This document shows positions 28,187-37,506 of a DNA stretch of 64,000 nt, one piece after another. This DNA is from Nocardioidaceae bacterium SCSIO 66511 (GTDB taxonomy: Bacteria; Actinomycetota; Actinomycetes; Propionibacteriales; Nocardioidaceae). Position 1 is the stretch's first letter, and every line of letters begins with the position of its first letter. The position numbers and the translations under genes were made by a program. A model generated the notes under the pieces. It did no database searches. It was not told where the DNA came from and saw only the letters and a list, made by a program, of their open reading frames with translations. The stretch covers positions 4,278,001-4,342,000 of the forward strand of contig CP095846.1 in assembly GCA_023100825.1 (NCBI GenBank). The letters run 5' to 3'.

Positions 28187-31132
28187 GTGGGCAAGAAGAG
28201 TGGAATGCTGGTCGTGTCGATCGCGACCATGACCGGACTTGCGGTCCTGAACCCGGCGTCGGCGACATCGGCCTCCGACGCCGCCCCCGGCGGTGACTCG
28301 CCCGCCGCTTCGTCAACTGCCCGCGAACGGATGAGTTTCTACGACTCGCGCGAGGGCACGCCGGCGCACCAGGTCGCCACCGCGCACGAGACCGCGACCG
28401 CAAAACAGAGCGCGAACGTACGTGCCCTCCGCCGCTCGGTCGGCACCGACGCCGAGGTCTCGATCGACCCGGTCACCGGCACTCCTCGAAACCTCGCGAG
28501 CCGCGACGGGTACCTCACGTCGCCGAGCTCCGCACCCGCGCGCAGGGTGGCGATGTCGTACGTGCGCCAGCACATCAACGCCCTTGGCCTGACCCGCGAC
28601 GATCTCTCCTCCTTCCATCTGCGCAAGTCGTACACCGACTCCGTCGGCACCACTCACCTCGCCTGGCAGCAGCTCGTCGACGGCATCCCGGTGTTCGGCA
28701 ACGGACTCGAGGCGCATGTGACGAGCTCAGGCGAGCTCATCTCGCTGCAGGGTTCACCCGTCTCCGGCATCGCGGACCTCTCCGCCGATGAGTCTTCGAC
28801 ACCAGCGATCTCCGCCGGCGATGCCCGCAGCGATGCCGCCGACGACGTCGGTGGCGAGGCCGACGCCTCGGCCGCGAAGCGCTCGACTCGCTCGACGAGC
28901 ACCGTCTGGAACAACGGCGACCGCGCCGGCCTCGTCTGGTTCGCCGACGGCGACGACGTACGCCTCGGCTGGAGTACGTACACCCAAGCCGGCGACACGC
29001 TCGCGTACTCGCATGTTCTCGACGCCACTGACGGCGACGTGCTGTACCGCCGCGACCTCGTCGATTTCGAGAAGGGCGACGCGTGGACGTACCCGAACTA
29101 CCCGGGTGCCAAGCGCGGCGGCGATGCGACGAAGGTCAACGTCTTCAAGAAGAGCTGGCTCAAGCGCGGCGCGAAGTGGCTGAACGGCAAGTTCGCCATT
29201 GCGTGGAGCGATGTCGATGACAACAACCAGGTCACCAAGGCCGAGAAGACACCCGTACCCGGCACCAAGAAGCACCCACAGTTCAAGCTGAAGCCGATCA
29301 AGGCCGGCAACAAGCTGTGCAAGAGCTTCGTCTGCACCTGGGACCCCGAGACTCCCAACTCGTGGAAGAAGAACCGCAAGGCAGATGTCACGAATGCGTT
29401 CGTGACCGCGAGCAAGTTCCACGACTATCTGGCGAAGGCGCCCTTCGGATTCACTGGTGCCGCAGGCAACTTCGAGGCGAACGACCGCGACCCCGTGCTG
29501 CTGAACGCACTCGACGGTGCCGACACCGCCGACGGTCTGCCCGACGGCAACCACATCGACAACGCCAACATGGCAACCCCACCCGATGGCACACCGCCGA
29601 CGATGCAGATGTACCTGTGGCACCAGCCGGGTACGAGCAACGAGGAAGACCCGTTCCTTCCGACGAGCGGCGCATTCGACACCTCCGTGCTGCTGCACGA
29701 ATACACCCACGGTCTGTCCAACCGCCTGGTCACCGACGCGGCCGGCAACTCGACCCTGAACAGCCTGCAGGCGGGTTCGATGGGTGAGGCATGGAGCGAC
29801 TACTACGCCATGGACTACCTGGTCACCAAGGGGTTCGAGAAGGACACCCCGAACAAGGACGGCCAGGTACTCGAGGGCAAGTACGTCGCCGCCGGGCAGG
29901 TCTTCCGTACGCAGGCGATCGACTGCCCGGTGGACGCCACTTCCAAGAAGTGCCGCGGCATCGACGGTTCCAAGGGCGGATACACCTACGGCGACGTGCC
30001 GACGATCGGCGGCTCCCCAGAGGTCCATTCCTCCGGAGAGGTGTGGTCGCAGACGCTGTGGGACGTACGTACCGCGCTCGGCCACCGTACGGCCGGCATG
30101 CTCGCCACTCGCGCAATGGAGCTGTCACCCGACGATCCGAGCATGCTCGACATGCGCAACGCGATCCTGCAGGCCGATAAGGTCGCCTACGACGGCGCAC
30201 ACAAGAAGCAGCTGTGGAAGATCTTCGCCGAACGCGGCATGGGCTGGTTCGCCGGTTCGGTCGACGGCGGCGACACGCGGCCGGCCGAGAACTTCAAGAC
30301 GCCGCCGGCGCCGCAGAAGCCGATGGGCACCCTGCAGGGCAAGGTGACCGACGCCATCAGCGGCGACCCGGTCAAGGGTGCGATGGTGCACATCACCGGC
30401 CACGACTCGGGCTACATCGGCAGCTTCGCCGACACGACCGACGCATCCGGTACGTACACGATCCCGAACGTCCCGGTCGGCAAGTACGCGAAGGTCGTCG
30501 TGTCGACACCCGGCTACGAGGTCATCTCCAAGGCCGTGCGCGTGAAGTCGCCGGGCACGGCGAAGGCCTGGTCCATCCGCAAGGACTTCGCCGCGAGCAG
30601 CGCCGGCGGCAGCGTGACCTCGTTCGACGGACCCGACTACACCCCGTACGCCTGCGGTCCCGACGGCGCGATCGACCTGAGCCAAGGCACCGGCTGGGGC
30701 AGCACGACCGGCGACGATGAGGGCACGCCGACCGATACACCCGAGCCGAAGGCGATCACCGTCAAGCTGGCCGAGCCGATCGACATCACCGCCGACGAGG
30801 AGACGACGGCGTTCGCGGTCGACCCGACGGCGACCTGCGGCGACTCCGGCAGCAGTTCGACGGGCGAGTACAAGATCGAGGTCTCTACCGACGGTGACAG
30901 CTGGGAGACCGCCGTCGACGGCACCGGCGACAACGCGTTCGGCGAGGAGAACCGGTTCGTGTACACGAACGTTCCGTCGTCGATCGACGCGGCGGGTGTC
31001 GAGTACGTGCGATTCACGATGCTCAGCCCGCAGGTGCCCGATATCGGCACGAACTGCCCCGACGGTGCGTACGGCGGCTGTGCGTACATGGACATGACCG
31101 AGCTGGAGGTCTTCGGTACGCCGGCCGAGTAG
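28187..31132 (+). CDS. Secreted fungalysin-type metalloprotease (peptidase M36)
   Basis: A 981-residue secreted endopeptidase. It starts at GTG 28187 after CGAGGAG and has a signal peptide ending around ASA. A thermolysin/fungalysin propeptide (about 60-290) precedes the M36 catalytic domain, with HEYTHGLSNR (HExxH near residue 503) and GEAWSDYYAMDY (third zinc ligand). Behind it are a carboxypeptidase-regulatory-like beta domain (LQGKVTDAISGDPVKGAMV, about 725-800) and a C-terminal discoidin-like domain (about 820-981). The multi-domain tail suggests substrate or surface binding. The gene is alone, flanked by a long hairpin. Confidence 0.92.
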   Translation: MGKKSGMLVVSIATMTGLAVLNPASATSASDAAPGGDSPAASSTARERMSFYDSREGTPAHQVATAHETATAKQSANVRALRRSVGTDAEVSIDPVTGTPRNLASRDGYLTSPSSAPARRVAMSYVRQHINALGLTRDDLSSFHLRKSYTDSVGTTHLAWQQLVDGIPVFGNGLEAHVTSSGELISLQGSPVSGIADLSADESSTPAISAGDARSDAADDVGGEADASAAKRSTRSTSTVWNNGDRAGLVWFADGDDVRLGWSTYTQAGDTLAYSHVLDATDGDVLYRRDLVDFEKGDAWTYPNYPGAKRGGDATKVNVFKKSWLKRGAKWLNGKFAIAWSDVDDNNQVTKAEKTPVPGTKKHPQFKLKPIKAGNKLCKSFVCTWDPETPNSWKKNRKADVTNAFVTASKFHDYLAKAPFGFTGAAGNFEANDRDPVLLNALDGADTADGLPDGNHIDNANMATPPDGTPPTMQMYLWHQPGTSNEEDPFLPTSGAFDTSVLLHEYTHGLSNRLVTDAAGNSTLNSLQAGSMGEAWSDYYAMDYLVTKGFEKDTPNKDGQVLEGKYVAAGQVFRTQAIDCPVDATSKKCRGIDGSKGGYTYGDVPTIGGSPEVHSSGEVWSQTLWDVRTALGHRTAGMLATRAMELSPDDPSMLDMRNAILQADKVAYDGAHKKQLWKIFAERGMGWFAGSVDGGDTRPAENFKTPPAPQKPMGTLQGKVTDAISGDPVKGAMVHITGHDSGYIGSFADTTDASGTYTIPNVPVGKYAKVVVSTPGYEVISKAVRVKSPGTAKAWSIRKDFAASSAGGSVTSFDGPDYTPYACGPDGAIDLSQGTGWGSTTGDDEGTPTDTPEPKAITVKLAEPIDITADEETTAFAVDPTATCGDSGSSSTGEYKIEVSTDGDSWETAVDGTGDNAFGEENRFVYTNVPSSIDAAGVEYVRFTMLSPQVPDIGTNCPDGAYGGCAYMDMTELEVFGTPAE

Positions 31133-31214
31133 CCCAACACCCCCGGTGAGCCGCCCGTTTCTGCCCCAGAATCGATCAGAATGGGGCAGAAACGTGCGGC
31201 TCACGGTGGTTGGG
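31133..31214. terminator. Long imperfect hairpin after the M36 protease
   Basis: The arms (about 31133-31168 and 31182-31214) pair over more than 30 bases with a 13-base loop, including GTGAGCCGC and GTTTCTGCCCC. There is no U-tract. It directly follows the protease stop and precedes the IclR gene. Its GTGAG...GTTTC outline resembles the palindrome at 3452-3542, so it may be a dispersed repeat that also terminates transcription. Confidence 0.6.
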
Positions 31215-31237
31215 CCGGCCGCTGCCGGAGGTGATCC

Positions 31238-32023
31238 ATGAGTAGACCTGTCCCCGCGGCGACGGCCGCGCTGCGGGTGCTGCGGTTTCTGTCGGCGCAG
31301 GCGGCGCCGGTACCTGCCGCCCGGCTGGCCGACGAGGCAGGACTTCCGCGGTCGTCCGCGTACCACCTGCTCACTGCGATGGAGCGGGAAGGCTTCGTGA
31401 CGCACTACGCCGACGACCGGCTCTGGGGCATCGGCCTCGCGGCGTACGAGGTCGGCGTCGGCTACTCCCGACAGGAGCCGCTTGCCCGGCTGTCTCGAAT
31501 GCCGATCGCCCAACTCGTCGATACCGTAGGACAGTCGGCGCATCTGGCGATCCTGCACGGCCGCGAAGTCGTGTACGTACTCGAGGAGCGAGCGCCCGGC
31601 AAGCCGCCGCTGGTCACCGACGTCGGTGTACGGCTACCTGCGGCACTGACCGCATCGGGACGGGCGATCCTCTCGACCCAGTCGGCGGCACAGGTACGCG
31701 CGCTCTTCCCCGACCGCCAGTCGTTTGTCGACCGGCACGGACGTGGCCCAGCCAGCCCGACCGCACTGCGGCACCTGCTCAGCGACACGCGTACGCGCGG
31801 CTTCGCAACCGAGGACGGCGAGGTGACGCCCGGATTCGTCTCGGTCGCGGTGGCGATCGACAGCCCGCCGGGAGCAGCCACTCTTGCCAGCGTCGCCGTT
31901 ACCTACGACAGCCGCCGCGACTCCCCTGCGACCGACGAACTCGCCGCAGCCGTACGAGCTGCTGCCCAAGCGATCTCTGCCAGGCTGCGCGGCGCCTCCG
32001 CACGTACGCTCGGGCAGCACTGA
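31238..32023 (+). CDS. IclR-family transcriptional regulator
   Basis: A 261-residue regulator. The N-terminal winged helix (about 6-70) includes AARLADEAGLPRSSAYHLLTAMEREGFV; the effector domain follows (LAILHGREVVYVLEERAPGKPP, LTASGRAIL, RTRGFATEDGEVTPGFVSVAVAI). IclR proteins sense small carboxylates. A role in controlling hut genes is possible because IclR genes often neighbour hut clusters in actinomycetes, but here it is 5 kb from hutH. ATG at 31238 follows GGAGGTG. Confidence 0.9.
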   Translation: MSRPVPAATAALRVLRFLSAQAAPVPAARLADEAGLPRSSAYHLLTAMEREGFVTHYADDRLWGIGLAAYEVGVGYSRQEPLARLSRMPIAQLVDTVGQSAHLAILHGREVVYVLEERAPGKPPLVTDVGVRLPAALTASGRAILSTQSAAQVRALFPDRQSFVDRHGRGPASPTALRHLLSDTRTRGFATEDGEVTPGFVSVAVAIDSPPGAATLASVAVTYDSRRDSPATDELAAAVRAAAQAISARLRGASARTLGQH

Positions 32024-32064
32024 TTTCGCGTATGTCGTTTGCATTCGCGAACCCGTCGTTTTGT

Positions 32065-32111
32065 ATCTATCGCACATAGCTCCAATAGGTTTGTACCTGT
32101 GCGTGATAGAT
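32065..32111. promoter_or_regulatory. AT-rich inverted repeat upstream of the EtfD-like gene
   Basis: ATCTATCGCACA (32065-32076) and TGTGCGTGATAGAT (32098-32111) are inverted copies apart from a two-base insertion, in a stretch notably richer in A/T than its surroundings. It lies 119 bases before the start at 32230. It could be a regulator site or promoter region; the binding protein is unknown. Confidence 0.4.
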
Positions 32112-32229
32112 CCCGAATCAGCACCGCAAGTTACCGGCGGGTAGGCTGAGTACGCAGACCTGCCCGAAGTCCACGGACCGAACACAGTAGCGTGCTGTCG
32201 GTGGATCCCCGGCCCTGAGGAGTGCCGAC

Positions 32230-34407
32230 ATGCAGATTGTCGCCATCGTCTTGTCATTGGCGATCACCGTGGTCACGATCCCGGTGATCGTCATGGCGAT
32301 CATGCGGATGCTCGGTGTCATCCGTATGGGCCAACCGGCCATCGGCCGCAGCGACAACCCGGGCGCGCGTACGTTGACGATGCTCAAGGAGACCGTCCTC
32401 CACACGCGCATGCTGCAGTGGACCTGGGTCGGCGTGATGCATTGGTTCGCGTTCGCCGCGTTCATCTTCTTGAGCACCGCCGTCGGTGCTGCGTACTTCC
32501 AACTCTTCGACGTCGACTTCCAGTGGCCGATCGTCGGTCACTGGTACCCGTTCGAGTGGTTCAGCGAGTTCATCGGCCTGCTCGGTGCGATCGGCATCAT
32601 CGTCTTGATCGTCTACCGCCAGGTGAAGCACCCGCGCAGGCTCGAGCGAGGCAGCCGCTTCTACGGCTCGACGTTCTGGCAGGCGTACTTCGTCGAGATC
32701 TTCGTGTTGGTCGAGAGCAGCGCGATCCTGTTCATCCGCGGAGCCGAGTACAACCTCGGTGTCGCCGCAGGCCACGACAACGCCACCCGCGCACATTTCC
32801 CGCTTTCGTCGTACATCGGCGACCTCTACCCGTCGTCGGTGACCGCCAACGAGAACCTCGTCTACGCGATCGCCGCCATCAAGGTCATCCTCGCGATGGT
32901 CTGGCTGCTGGTGATCGCACGCAACCTGACGATGGGCGTCGCCTGGCACCGTTTCACCGCGTGGTTCAACATCTGGTTCAAGCGCGAGTCCGACGGCGGC
33001 ACGGCACTCGGCGGCCTCCGCCCGATCATGGTCGACGGCAAGCCGCTGGACTTCGAGAACATCGAGGAACTCGACGAAGACGCCGCACTCGGCGTCGGCA
33101 AGGTCGACGACTTCACCTGGAAGGGCATCCTCGACTTCACGACCTGTACGGAGTGTGGTCGCTGCCAGGATCAGTGCCCCGCATGGAACACCGAGAAGCC
33201 GCTGTCTCCCAAGCTCCTGATGATGGGACTGCGCGAACAGGCGTACGCGAAGGCAGGCGGCGACGAGTCCGCCGCCGAGCGCAGCCTGATCGGCAAGGGC
33301 GACGAGGACAGCTGGTTCTACAACCCCGACGGCGGTGACTTCGTCATCGACGAGGACGTGCTGTGGAGTTGTACGAGCTGCGGCGCGTGCGTGCAGCAGT
33401 GCCCGGTCGACATCGAGCATGTCGACCACATCGTCGACATGCGCCGCTACCAGGTGCTGGTCGAGTCGAACTTCCCGACCGAGCTGAACCAGCTGTTCAA
33501 AGGCCTTGAGAACAAGGGCAACCCCTGGAACATGTCGCCAAATGCGCGGATGGACTGGGCCAAGGATCTCGACTTCGAGGTCAAGCAGGTCGGCTCTGAT
33601 GTCGAAGACCTGTCCGAGGTCGAGTGGCTGTTCTGGGTCGGCTGCGCCGGTGCCTACGAAGACCGCGCCAAGAAGACGACCCAGGCGGTAGCCGAGCTGC
33701 TGCACCTCGCCGACGTCGACTTCGCGGTCCTCGGCGACGGCGAGACCTGCACCGGCGATCCGGCGCGTCGTTCCGGCAACGAGTTCGTGTACTCGATGCT
33801 CGCGATGCAGAACGCCGAGGTGTTCAAGGAGACCAAGGCGAAGAAGGTCGTCGCCACCTGCGCGCACTGCTTCAACACCTTGAAGAACGAGTACGCCGAG
33901 TTCGGTGTCGAGCTCGAGGTCGTGCACCACACGCAGTTGCTCAACCGGCTCGTACGCGAGGGCAAGCTCACGCCGGTCGCGCCTTCGGGCAGCGGCTCAG
34001 TCGGCGCGAAGACGATCACGTACCACGATCCGTGCTACCTCGGTCGCCACAACCAGGTGTACGAGCCGCCGCGCGAGTTGCTGGACGTCATCCCGAACAC
34101 CACGTTCAACGAGATGCCCCGCAACTCCGAGCGGTCGTTCTGCTGTGGTGCCGGCGGCGCGCGGATGTGGATGGAAGAGAACATCGGTCAGCGGATCAAC
34201 GTCAACCGCACGGAGGAGGCGATCGCGACCGGCGCCGACCAGATCGCCGTCGGCTGCCCGTTCTGCCGGGTGATGCTCTCCGATGGCCTGACGCTGAAGC
34301 AGTCCGAGGGTGAGGCTCGCGAGGAGGTCGAGGTCCTCGACGTGGCGCAGATGCTGCTGGCATCGGTCAAGCGTGGCGAGGAGCCGGAGCCGAGTACCGC
34401 CGAGTAG
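32230..34407 (+). CDS. etfD: Membrane Fe-S oxidoreductase, EtfD-like (ETF to quinone electron transfer)
   Basis: A 725-residue membrane protein. The N terminus has about five hydrophobic helices resembling nitrate-reductase gamma/HdrE (haem b binding). Two 4Fe-4S ferredoxin motifs follow: CTECGRCQDQCPAWN and CTSCGACVQQCPVD (near 302 and 390). The C-terminal half has two CCG domains (DPCYLGRHNQVYEPP, FCCGAGGARMWMEE), like heterodisulfide reductase. The same architecture occurs in mycobacterial EtfD (Rv0338c), which works with ETF and acyl-CoA dehydrogenases such as FadE5; a FadE5 homologue is at 57682. TGAGGAG precedes the ATG. Confidence 0.88.
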   Translation: MQIVAIVLSLAITVVTIPVIVMAIMRMLGVIRMGQPAIGRSDNPGARTLTMLKETVLHTRMLQWTWVGVMHWFAFAAFIFLSTAVGAAYFQLFDVDFQWPIVGHWYPFEWFSEFIGLLGAIGIIVLIVYRQVKHPRRLERGSRFYGSTFWQAYFVEIFVLVESSAILFIRGAEYNLGVAAGHDNATRAHFPLSSYIGDLYPSSVTANENLVYAIAAIKVILAMVWLLVIARNLTMGVAWHRFTAWFNIWFKRESDGGTALGGLRPIMVDGKPLDFENIEELDEDAALGVGKVDDFTWKGILDFTTCTECGRCQDQCPAWNTEKPLSPKLLMMGLREQAYAKAGGDESAAERSLIGKGDEDSWFYNPDGGDFVIDEDVLWSCTSCGACVQQCPVDIEHVDHIVDMRRYQVLVESNFPTELNQLFKGLENKGNPWNMSPNARMDWAKDLDFEVKQVGSDVEDLSEVEWLFWVGCAGAYEDRAKKTTQAVAELLHLADVDFAVLGDGETCTGDPARRSGNEFVYSMLAMQNAEVFKETKAKKVVATCAHCFNTLKNEYAEFGVELEVVHHTQLLNRLVREGKLTPVAPSGSGSVGAKTITYHDPCYLGRHNQVYEPPRELLDVIPNTTFNEMPRNSERSFCCGAGGARMWMEENIGQRINVNRTEEAIATGADQIAVGCPFCRVMLSDGLTLKQSEGEAREEVEVLDVAQMLLASVKRGEEPEPSTAE

Positions 34408-34424
34408 ACCCCGAAGACGTGAAG

Positions 34425-34499
34425 CGGCCCCGATCGAACTCCGATCGGGGCCGTCGCGCGTACGACCGCCGGGGGTCGCGGTCGTACGCGCGAGTTTTT
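34425..34499 (+). terminator. Double hairpin, the second with a U-tract
   Basis: Hairpin 1 has arms CGGCCCCGATCG and complement (34425-34436, 34442-34453). Hairpin 2 has 15-base arms (34455-34469 and 34478-34492) followed by AGTTTTT, a good intrinsic terminator for the EtfD-like gene. It stops short of the convergent zinc-ribbon gene. Confidence 0.85.
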
Positions 34500-34505
34500 G
34501 GTTGG

Positions 34506-34763
34506 CTACAGCGCGAGCGCGACCCTGGTGTCCCAGTCGGGTCGTAGCCGGTACTTCGGGCAGATCGTGCCGTTCTCGTGGTGGCCCTCGATCCCGCAGA
34601 ACGGGCAGGCTCCCGAGCGGATGTGCGGGTCGAGGCTCATGCAGGAGCCGATCTGCTCACCACGCACCTTGTAGTTGAACACCACCTTGGCGGGCGATCC
34701 ACAGGTGCAAACCTCACCCGGCTCTGCCGGACGTCGTCCAAGCTGTCGCTTCTTCCCGAACAT
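34506..34763 (-). CDS. Small zinc-ribbon protein, partner of the divergent GntR gene
   Basis: An 85-residue protein with CTCG (19-22 region), GSC, CPFCGIEGHH and ICPKY, so at least one zinc ribbon is likely. The best relative in this window is at 45942-46244 in the integrated element: both share GEVCTCGxPAxVVF, GACPFCG and CPxYxLRPxW. No known function. The ATG at 34763 was chosen because the ORF upstream lacks similarity. It is divergent from a GntR regulator, with two palindromic operators between them. Confidence 0.75.
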   Translation of the reverse strand: MFGKKRQLGRRPAEPGEVCTCGSPAKVVFNYKVRGEQIGSCMSLDPHIRSGACPFCGIEGHHENGTICPKYRLRPDWDTRVALAL

Positions 34764-34853
34764 GGCGGTCACTCCCTTCCCAGCCATCCGGGGTACGAAC
34801 GCCGTCGCCGTGTCGCCGAAATCCGCCGACACGGAACAGCTTCGCTACCCTGC

Positions 34854-34913
34854 TGCCTCACTAGTGAGGCAGGTAACTAGGCTAGCACCATCCTCGCCAC
34901 TTCACTAGTGAAG
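34854..34913. promoter_or_regulatory. Twin palindromic operators between the zinc-ribbon and GntR genes
   Basis: Palindrome 1 is TGCCTCACTAGTGAGGCA (34854-34871); palindrome 2 is CTTCACTAGTGAAG (34900-34913). Both share the core CACTAGTG. Their centres are 44 bases apart, close to four helical turns. CTAGGCTAG lies between them. They are probable binding sites of the GntR protein at 34930, repressing both promoters. Confidence 0.8.
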
Positions 34914-34929
34914 CAGTTAGGCTCAGCCC

Positions 34930-35697
34930 ATGACGATCGATCACACCGATCCGCGCTCCCCCTCGCAACAGATCGCCGACGACCTTCGCGAGCAGATCAA
35001 TGACGGTCAGTTCGCCGCCGGCGACCCGCTCCCGTCGGAGAGGACCCTCGTCGAGCTGTACGGCACCGCCCCGCAGACGACCCGCCAGGCGATCGCGATC
35101 CTCAAGTCCGAGGGTCTCGTCGTGGGCAAGCCGGGCCGCGGCATCTTCATCCGCGAGCGGCTGCCGATCGTCCGGGTCGGCTCCGATCACCGCGCCCAAT
35201 GGCGCAAGCGCACCGGCCAGTCGCCGATGCAGGCCGAGGCGGAAGCCAACGGGTTGTCCTGGTACCAGGAGGTGCTCGCACTGGAAACCGTCCCCGCTCC
35301 CGACTGGGTCGCGGACCGGTTCGAGATCGAGCGCGGCCAAGAGGTCTTCGTACGCCGCCGCCGAACCTGGATCGAGAACGTACCGACCCAGCTGGCCGAC
35401 AGCTACTACCAGCTCGCCGACGTCGAGGGCACCCGGATCATGTCCGAGGACACCGGACCCGGCGGTAGCTACGCTCAGCTCGAGGAGCGCGGGCTCGTCC
35501 TCGCGAAGTTTCGCGAAGAGATAGGCATCCGGATGCCCACGCCGGACGAGACCCGCCGCCTGCGGCTCGGGCCCGGCATCCCGGTCGCCGAGATGTGGCG
35601 AGTCGCGTTCACCGCGGAGCGTCCGATCGAGGTGTTCCGGTCTGTACTGGCCGGCAACAGCCACGTGTTCGTCTACGAATTCGATGCGCCCGTGTGA
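34930..35697 (+). CDS. GntR/HutC-family transcriptional regulator
   Basis: A 255-residue regulator. The N-terminal winged helix (about 8-75) has QQIADDLREQINDGQF, GDPLPSERTLVELYG and QTTRQAIAILKSEGLVV. A UTRA-type effector domain fills the rest (EVFVRRRRTWIENVPTQLADSYY). The architecture resembles KorSA/TraR-like regulators as well as metabolic HutC regulators. The palindromes just upstream suggest autoregulation. ATG at 34930 lies 17 bases after palindrome 2. The ligand is unknown. Confidence 0.9.
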   Translation: MTIDHTDPRSPSQQIADDLREQINDGQFAAGDPLPSERTLVELYGTAPQTTRQAIAILKSEGLVVGKPGRGIFIRERLPIVRVGSDHRAQWRKRTGQSPMQAEAEANGLSWYQEVLALETVPAPDWVADRFEIERGQEVFVRRRRTWIENVPTQLADSYYQLADVEGTRIMSEDTGPGGSYAQLEERGLVLAKFREEIGIRMPTPDETRRLRLGPGIPVAEMWRVAFTAERPIEVFRSVLAGNSHVFVYEFDAPV

Positions 35698-35712
35698 CCG
35701 GCCGCGCGTGCA

Positions 35713-35757
35713 CGTACGAAGGCCGCTCACTCCCCTGTGGTGAGCGGCCTTCGTACG
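35713..35757. terminator. Bidirectional hairpin terminator
   Basis: Perfect 18-base arms, CGTACGAAGGCCGCTCAC and complement, with a 9-base loop. It lies between convergent gntR and the ABC permease gene. Confidence 0.85.
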
Positions 35758-35779
35758 AGGCGTCCTGGCGAATCCGCAC

Positions 35780-36595
35780 TCAGGCGTCGCGGCGGGTGAA
35801 CCGAATCGCTGCCAGCGCGACAACTGCCGCGAGCTCGAGGCAGAACACTCCGAAGCCGGTCCACGGCGCGAGCGCATTGGGGTCGAAGTTGACGACGAAC
35901 GTGATGCTGCTGCCCGCGTTGCCCGGCATCAGCTTCGTGATCCACTCGCCGGTCTCACCCGGGATGAGCATCACCAGGTTGCCGACAACGAAGATCATGG
36001 CCAGCGCGATGGAGATCGCCGCCGCGGTGTGCCGAACGAGGAACGCGAGCGCAGCCGCAAAGAGTGCCAGGCCGGCGAGGTAGAGGCCGCAGCCGAACAT
36101 CGCGCGGATGACGCCCTCGTCGCCGAGCGGCACGCCGACGTCCTTGGCGTCCAAGAACGGGTTGCCGGCGAAGTACCCGGCGAACGCCGTCACGGTGCCG
36201 CCGACGAACAGCACCCCGGCCAGTACCGCGTACTTCGCGAACATCACCCGAGTCCGCCTGGGCGTCGCAGCCAACGTCGTACGAATCATTCCGCTCGAGT
36301 ACTCGCTCGAAACGGCGAGTGCTCCGAGCACCACAGCGGTGACCTGCGCGATCATCATGCCCCAGGTGACGAATGACCCGGGGTCCTCACCGGCCTCACC
36401 GCTGGCGATCCCGTCGGCCGTTGTGGCGCAGATCAGCACGGTGAGCCCGGCGCCGAAGGCGAACAGCGCGACCATGGTCCAGACGCTGGACCGTACGCTC
36501 CACAGCTTGATCCACTCGGCCCGCAGTGCGTGCGAGATACTCAGCTCAGGTGCTCGGGTACGTACGGGCGTCTCGGTGGCTTCGATCGCGGTCAT
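35780..36595 (-). CDS. ABC-2 type transporter permease
   Basis: A 271-residue membrane protein with six or so hydrophobic segments (for example VWTMVALFAFGAGLTVLICA, AQVTAVVLGALAVSSEYSSGMIRTTL). EYSSGMIRTTLAATPRR is characteristic of ABC-2 permeases of the NatB/YhfI kind. It would form an exporter with the ATPase encoded upstream. The start overlaps the ATPase stop (ATGA). Substrate unknown. Confidence 0.88.
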   Translation of the reverse strand: MTAIEATETPVRTRAPELSISHALRAEWIKLWSVRSSVWTMVALFAFGAGLTVLICATTADGIASGEAGEDPGSFVTWGMMIAQVTAVVLGALAVSSEYSSGMIRTTLAATPRRTRVMFAKYAVLAGVLFVGGTVTAFAGYFAGNPFLDAKDVGVPLGDEGVIRAMFGCGLYLAGLALFAAALAFLVRHTAAAISIALAMIFVVGNLVMLIPGETGEWITKLMPGNAGSSITFVVNFDPNALAPWTGFGVFCLELAAVVALAAIRFTRRDA

Positions 36596-37506
36596 GATGG
36601 TGCTCCTACGCTCGCGTGGTACTCGACGCTGTCTGCGGTCAAGGTCATGAAGGCGTCCTCGAGGGAGGACCGCACCAGGGTCAGCTCGTGCAGATGGACG
36701 CCGGCAGCGCCGGCCAGGTCACCGATCTGTGGTGCCGAGATGCCCTGTACATGCAGCTCATCACCGTCCGCGGAGATCTCGCAGTTCTCTGCCCGCAGCA
36801 GATCTGCGAGCCGTCCACGGTGCGGCGACCGCACGCGTACGTACGAAGCCGCATGCTCAGAGATGAAGTCGTTCATGCTGCAGTCGGCCAGGATCTGTCC
36901 TCGGCCGATGACCAGCAGATGCTCGGCGGTCAGCGCCATCTCGGACATCAGGTGGCTCGAGACGAACACCGTTCTGCCCTCGTCGGCCAATCGCCGCATC
37001 AGGCCGCGTACCCAGCGGATGCCCTCAGGGTCGAGCCCGTTGACCGGCTCGTCGAGTACGACGACCGGCGGATCACCCAGCATGGCCGCGGCGATACCGA
37101 GCCGCTGGCCCATGCCGAGCGAGTACCGGCCGGCCCGGTTGTCGGCAACGGACTCCAACCCGACCAGCCCGAGCACCTCGTCGATGCGCTTGGCCGGTAT
37201 GCCGTTGCTGGCAGCCATCCAGCGCAAGTGGTCGCGCGCCGTACGCCCCGGGTGGATCGCATGGGCATCCAGCAGTGCGCCGACCTCGCGCAAGGGCGCC
37301 GGTAGATCGCCATAGCGACGACCCGCGACCGAGACGGTTCCGCTGGTCGGTCGGTCGAGGCCGAGGATCATCCGCATGGTCGTCGACTTGCCGGCTCCGT
37401 TTGGACCCAGGAAGCCGGTCACGCGACCGGGCTCGACGGTGAAGTCGACAGAGTCGACCGCCCGGGTCGACCCGTAAGTCTTGGTGAGTGCGTTCGCGAC
37501 GATCAT
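36592..37506 (-). CDS. ABC transporter ATP-binding protein
   Basis: A 304-residue ATPase. Walker A GPNGAGKST (near residue 38), Q-loop region, signature YSLGMGQRLGIAAAM (with Met-Gly-Gln, a usual variant in this subgroup), Walker B PVVVLDEPVNGLDPEG, H-loop SSHLMSEM. The subgroup (CcmA/drug or antibiotic export, DrrA-like) matches ABC-2 permeases. ATG at 37506 was chosen; the longer ORF to 38001 is unrelated. A two-gene operon with the permease. Confidence 0.9.
   Translation of the reverse strand: MIVANALTKTYGSTRAVDSVDFTVEPGRVTGFLGPNGAGKSTTMRMILGLDRPTSGTVSVAGRRYGDLPAPLREVGALLDAHAIHPGRTARDHLRWMAASNGIPAKRIDEVLGLVGLESVADNRAGRYSLGMGQRLGIAAAMLGDPPVVVLDEPVNGLDPEGIRWVRGLMRRLADEGRTVFVSSHLMSEMALTAEHLLVIGRGQILADCSMNDFISEHAASYVRVRSPHRGRLADLLRAENCEISADGDELHVQGISAPQIGDLAGAAGVHLHELTLVRSSLEDAFMTLTADSVEYHASVGAPS

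Noticed and set aside
28754-30085. 443-residue open frame antisense to the M36 protease
   Set aside because: No recognisable domain; the protease frame has signal, propeptide and HExxH.
32254-33930. 558-residue open frame antisense to the EtfD-like gene
   Set aside because: Val/Asp/Arg-rich shadow frame; the plus strand has clear Fe-S motifs.
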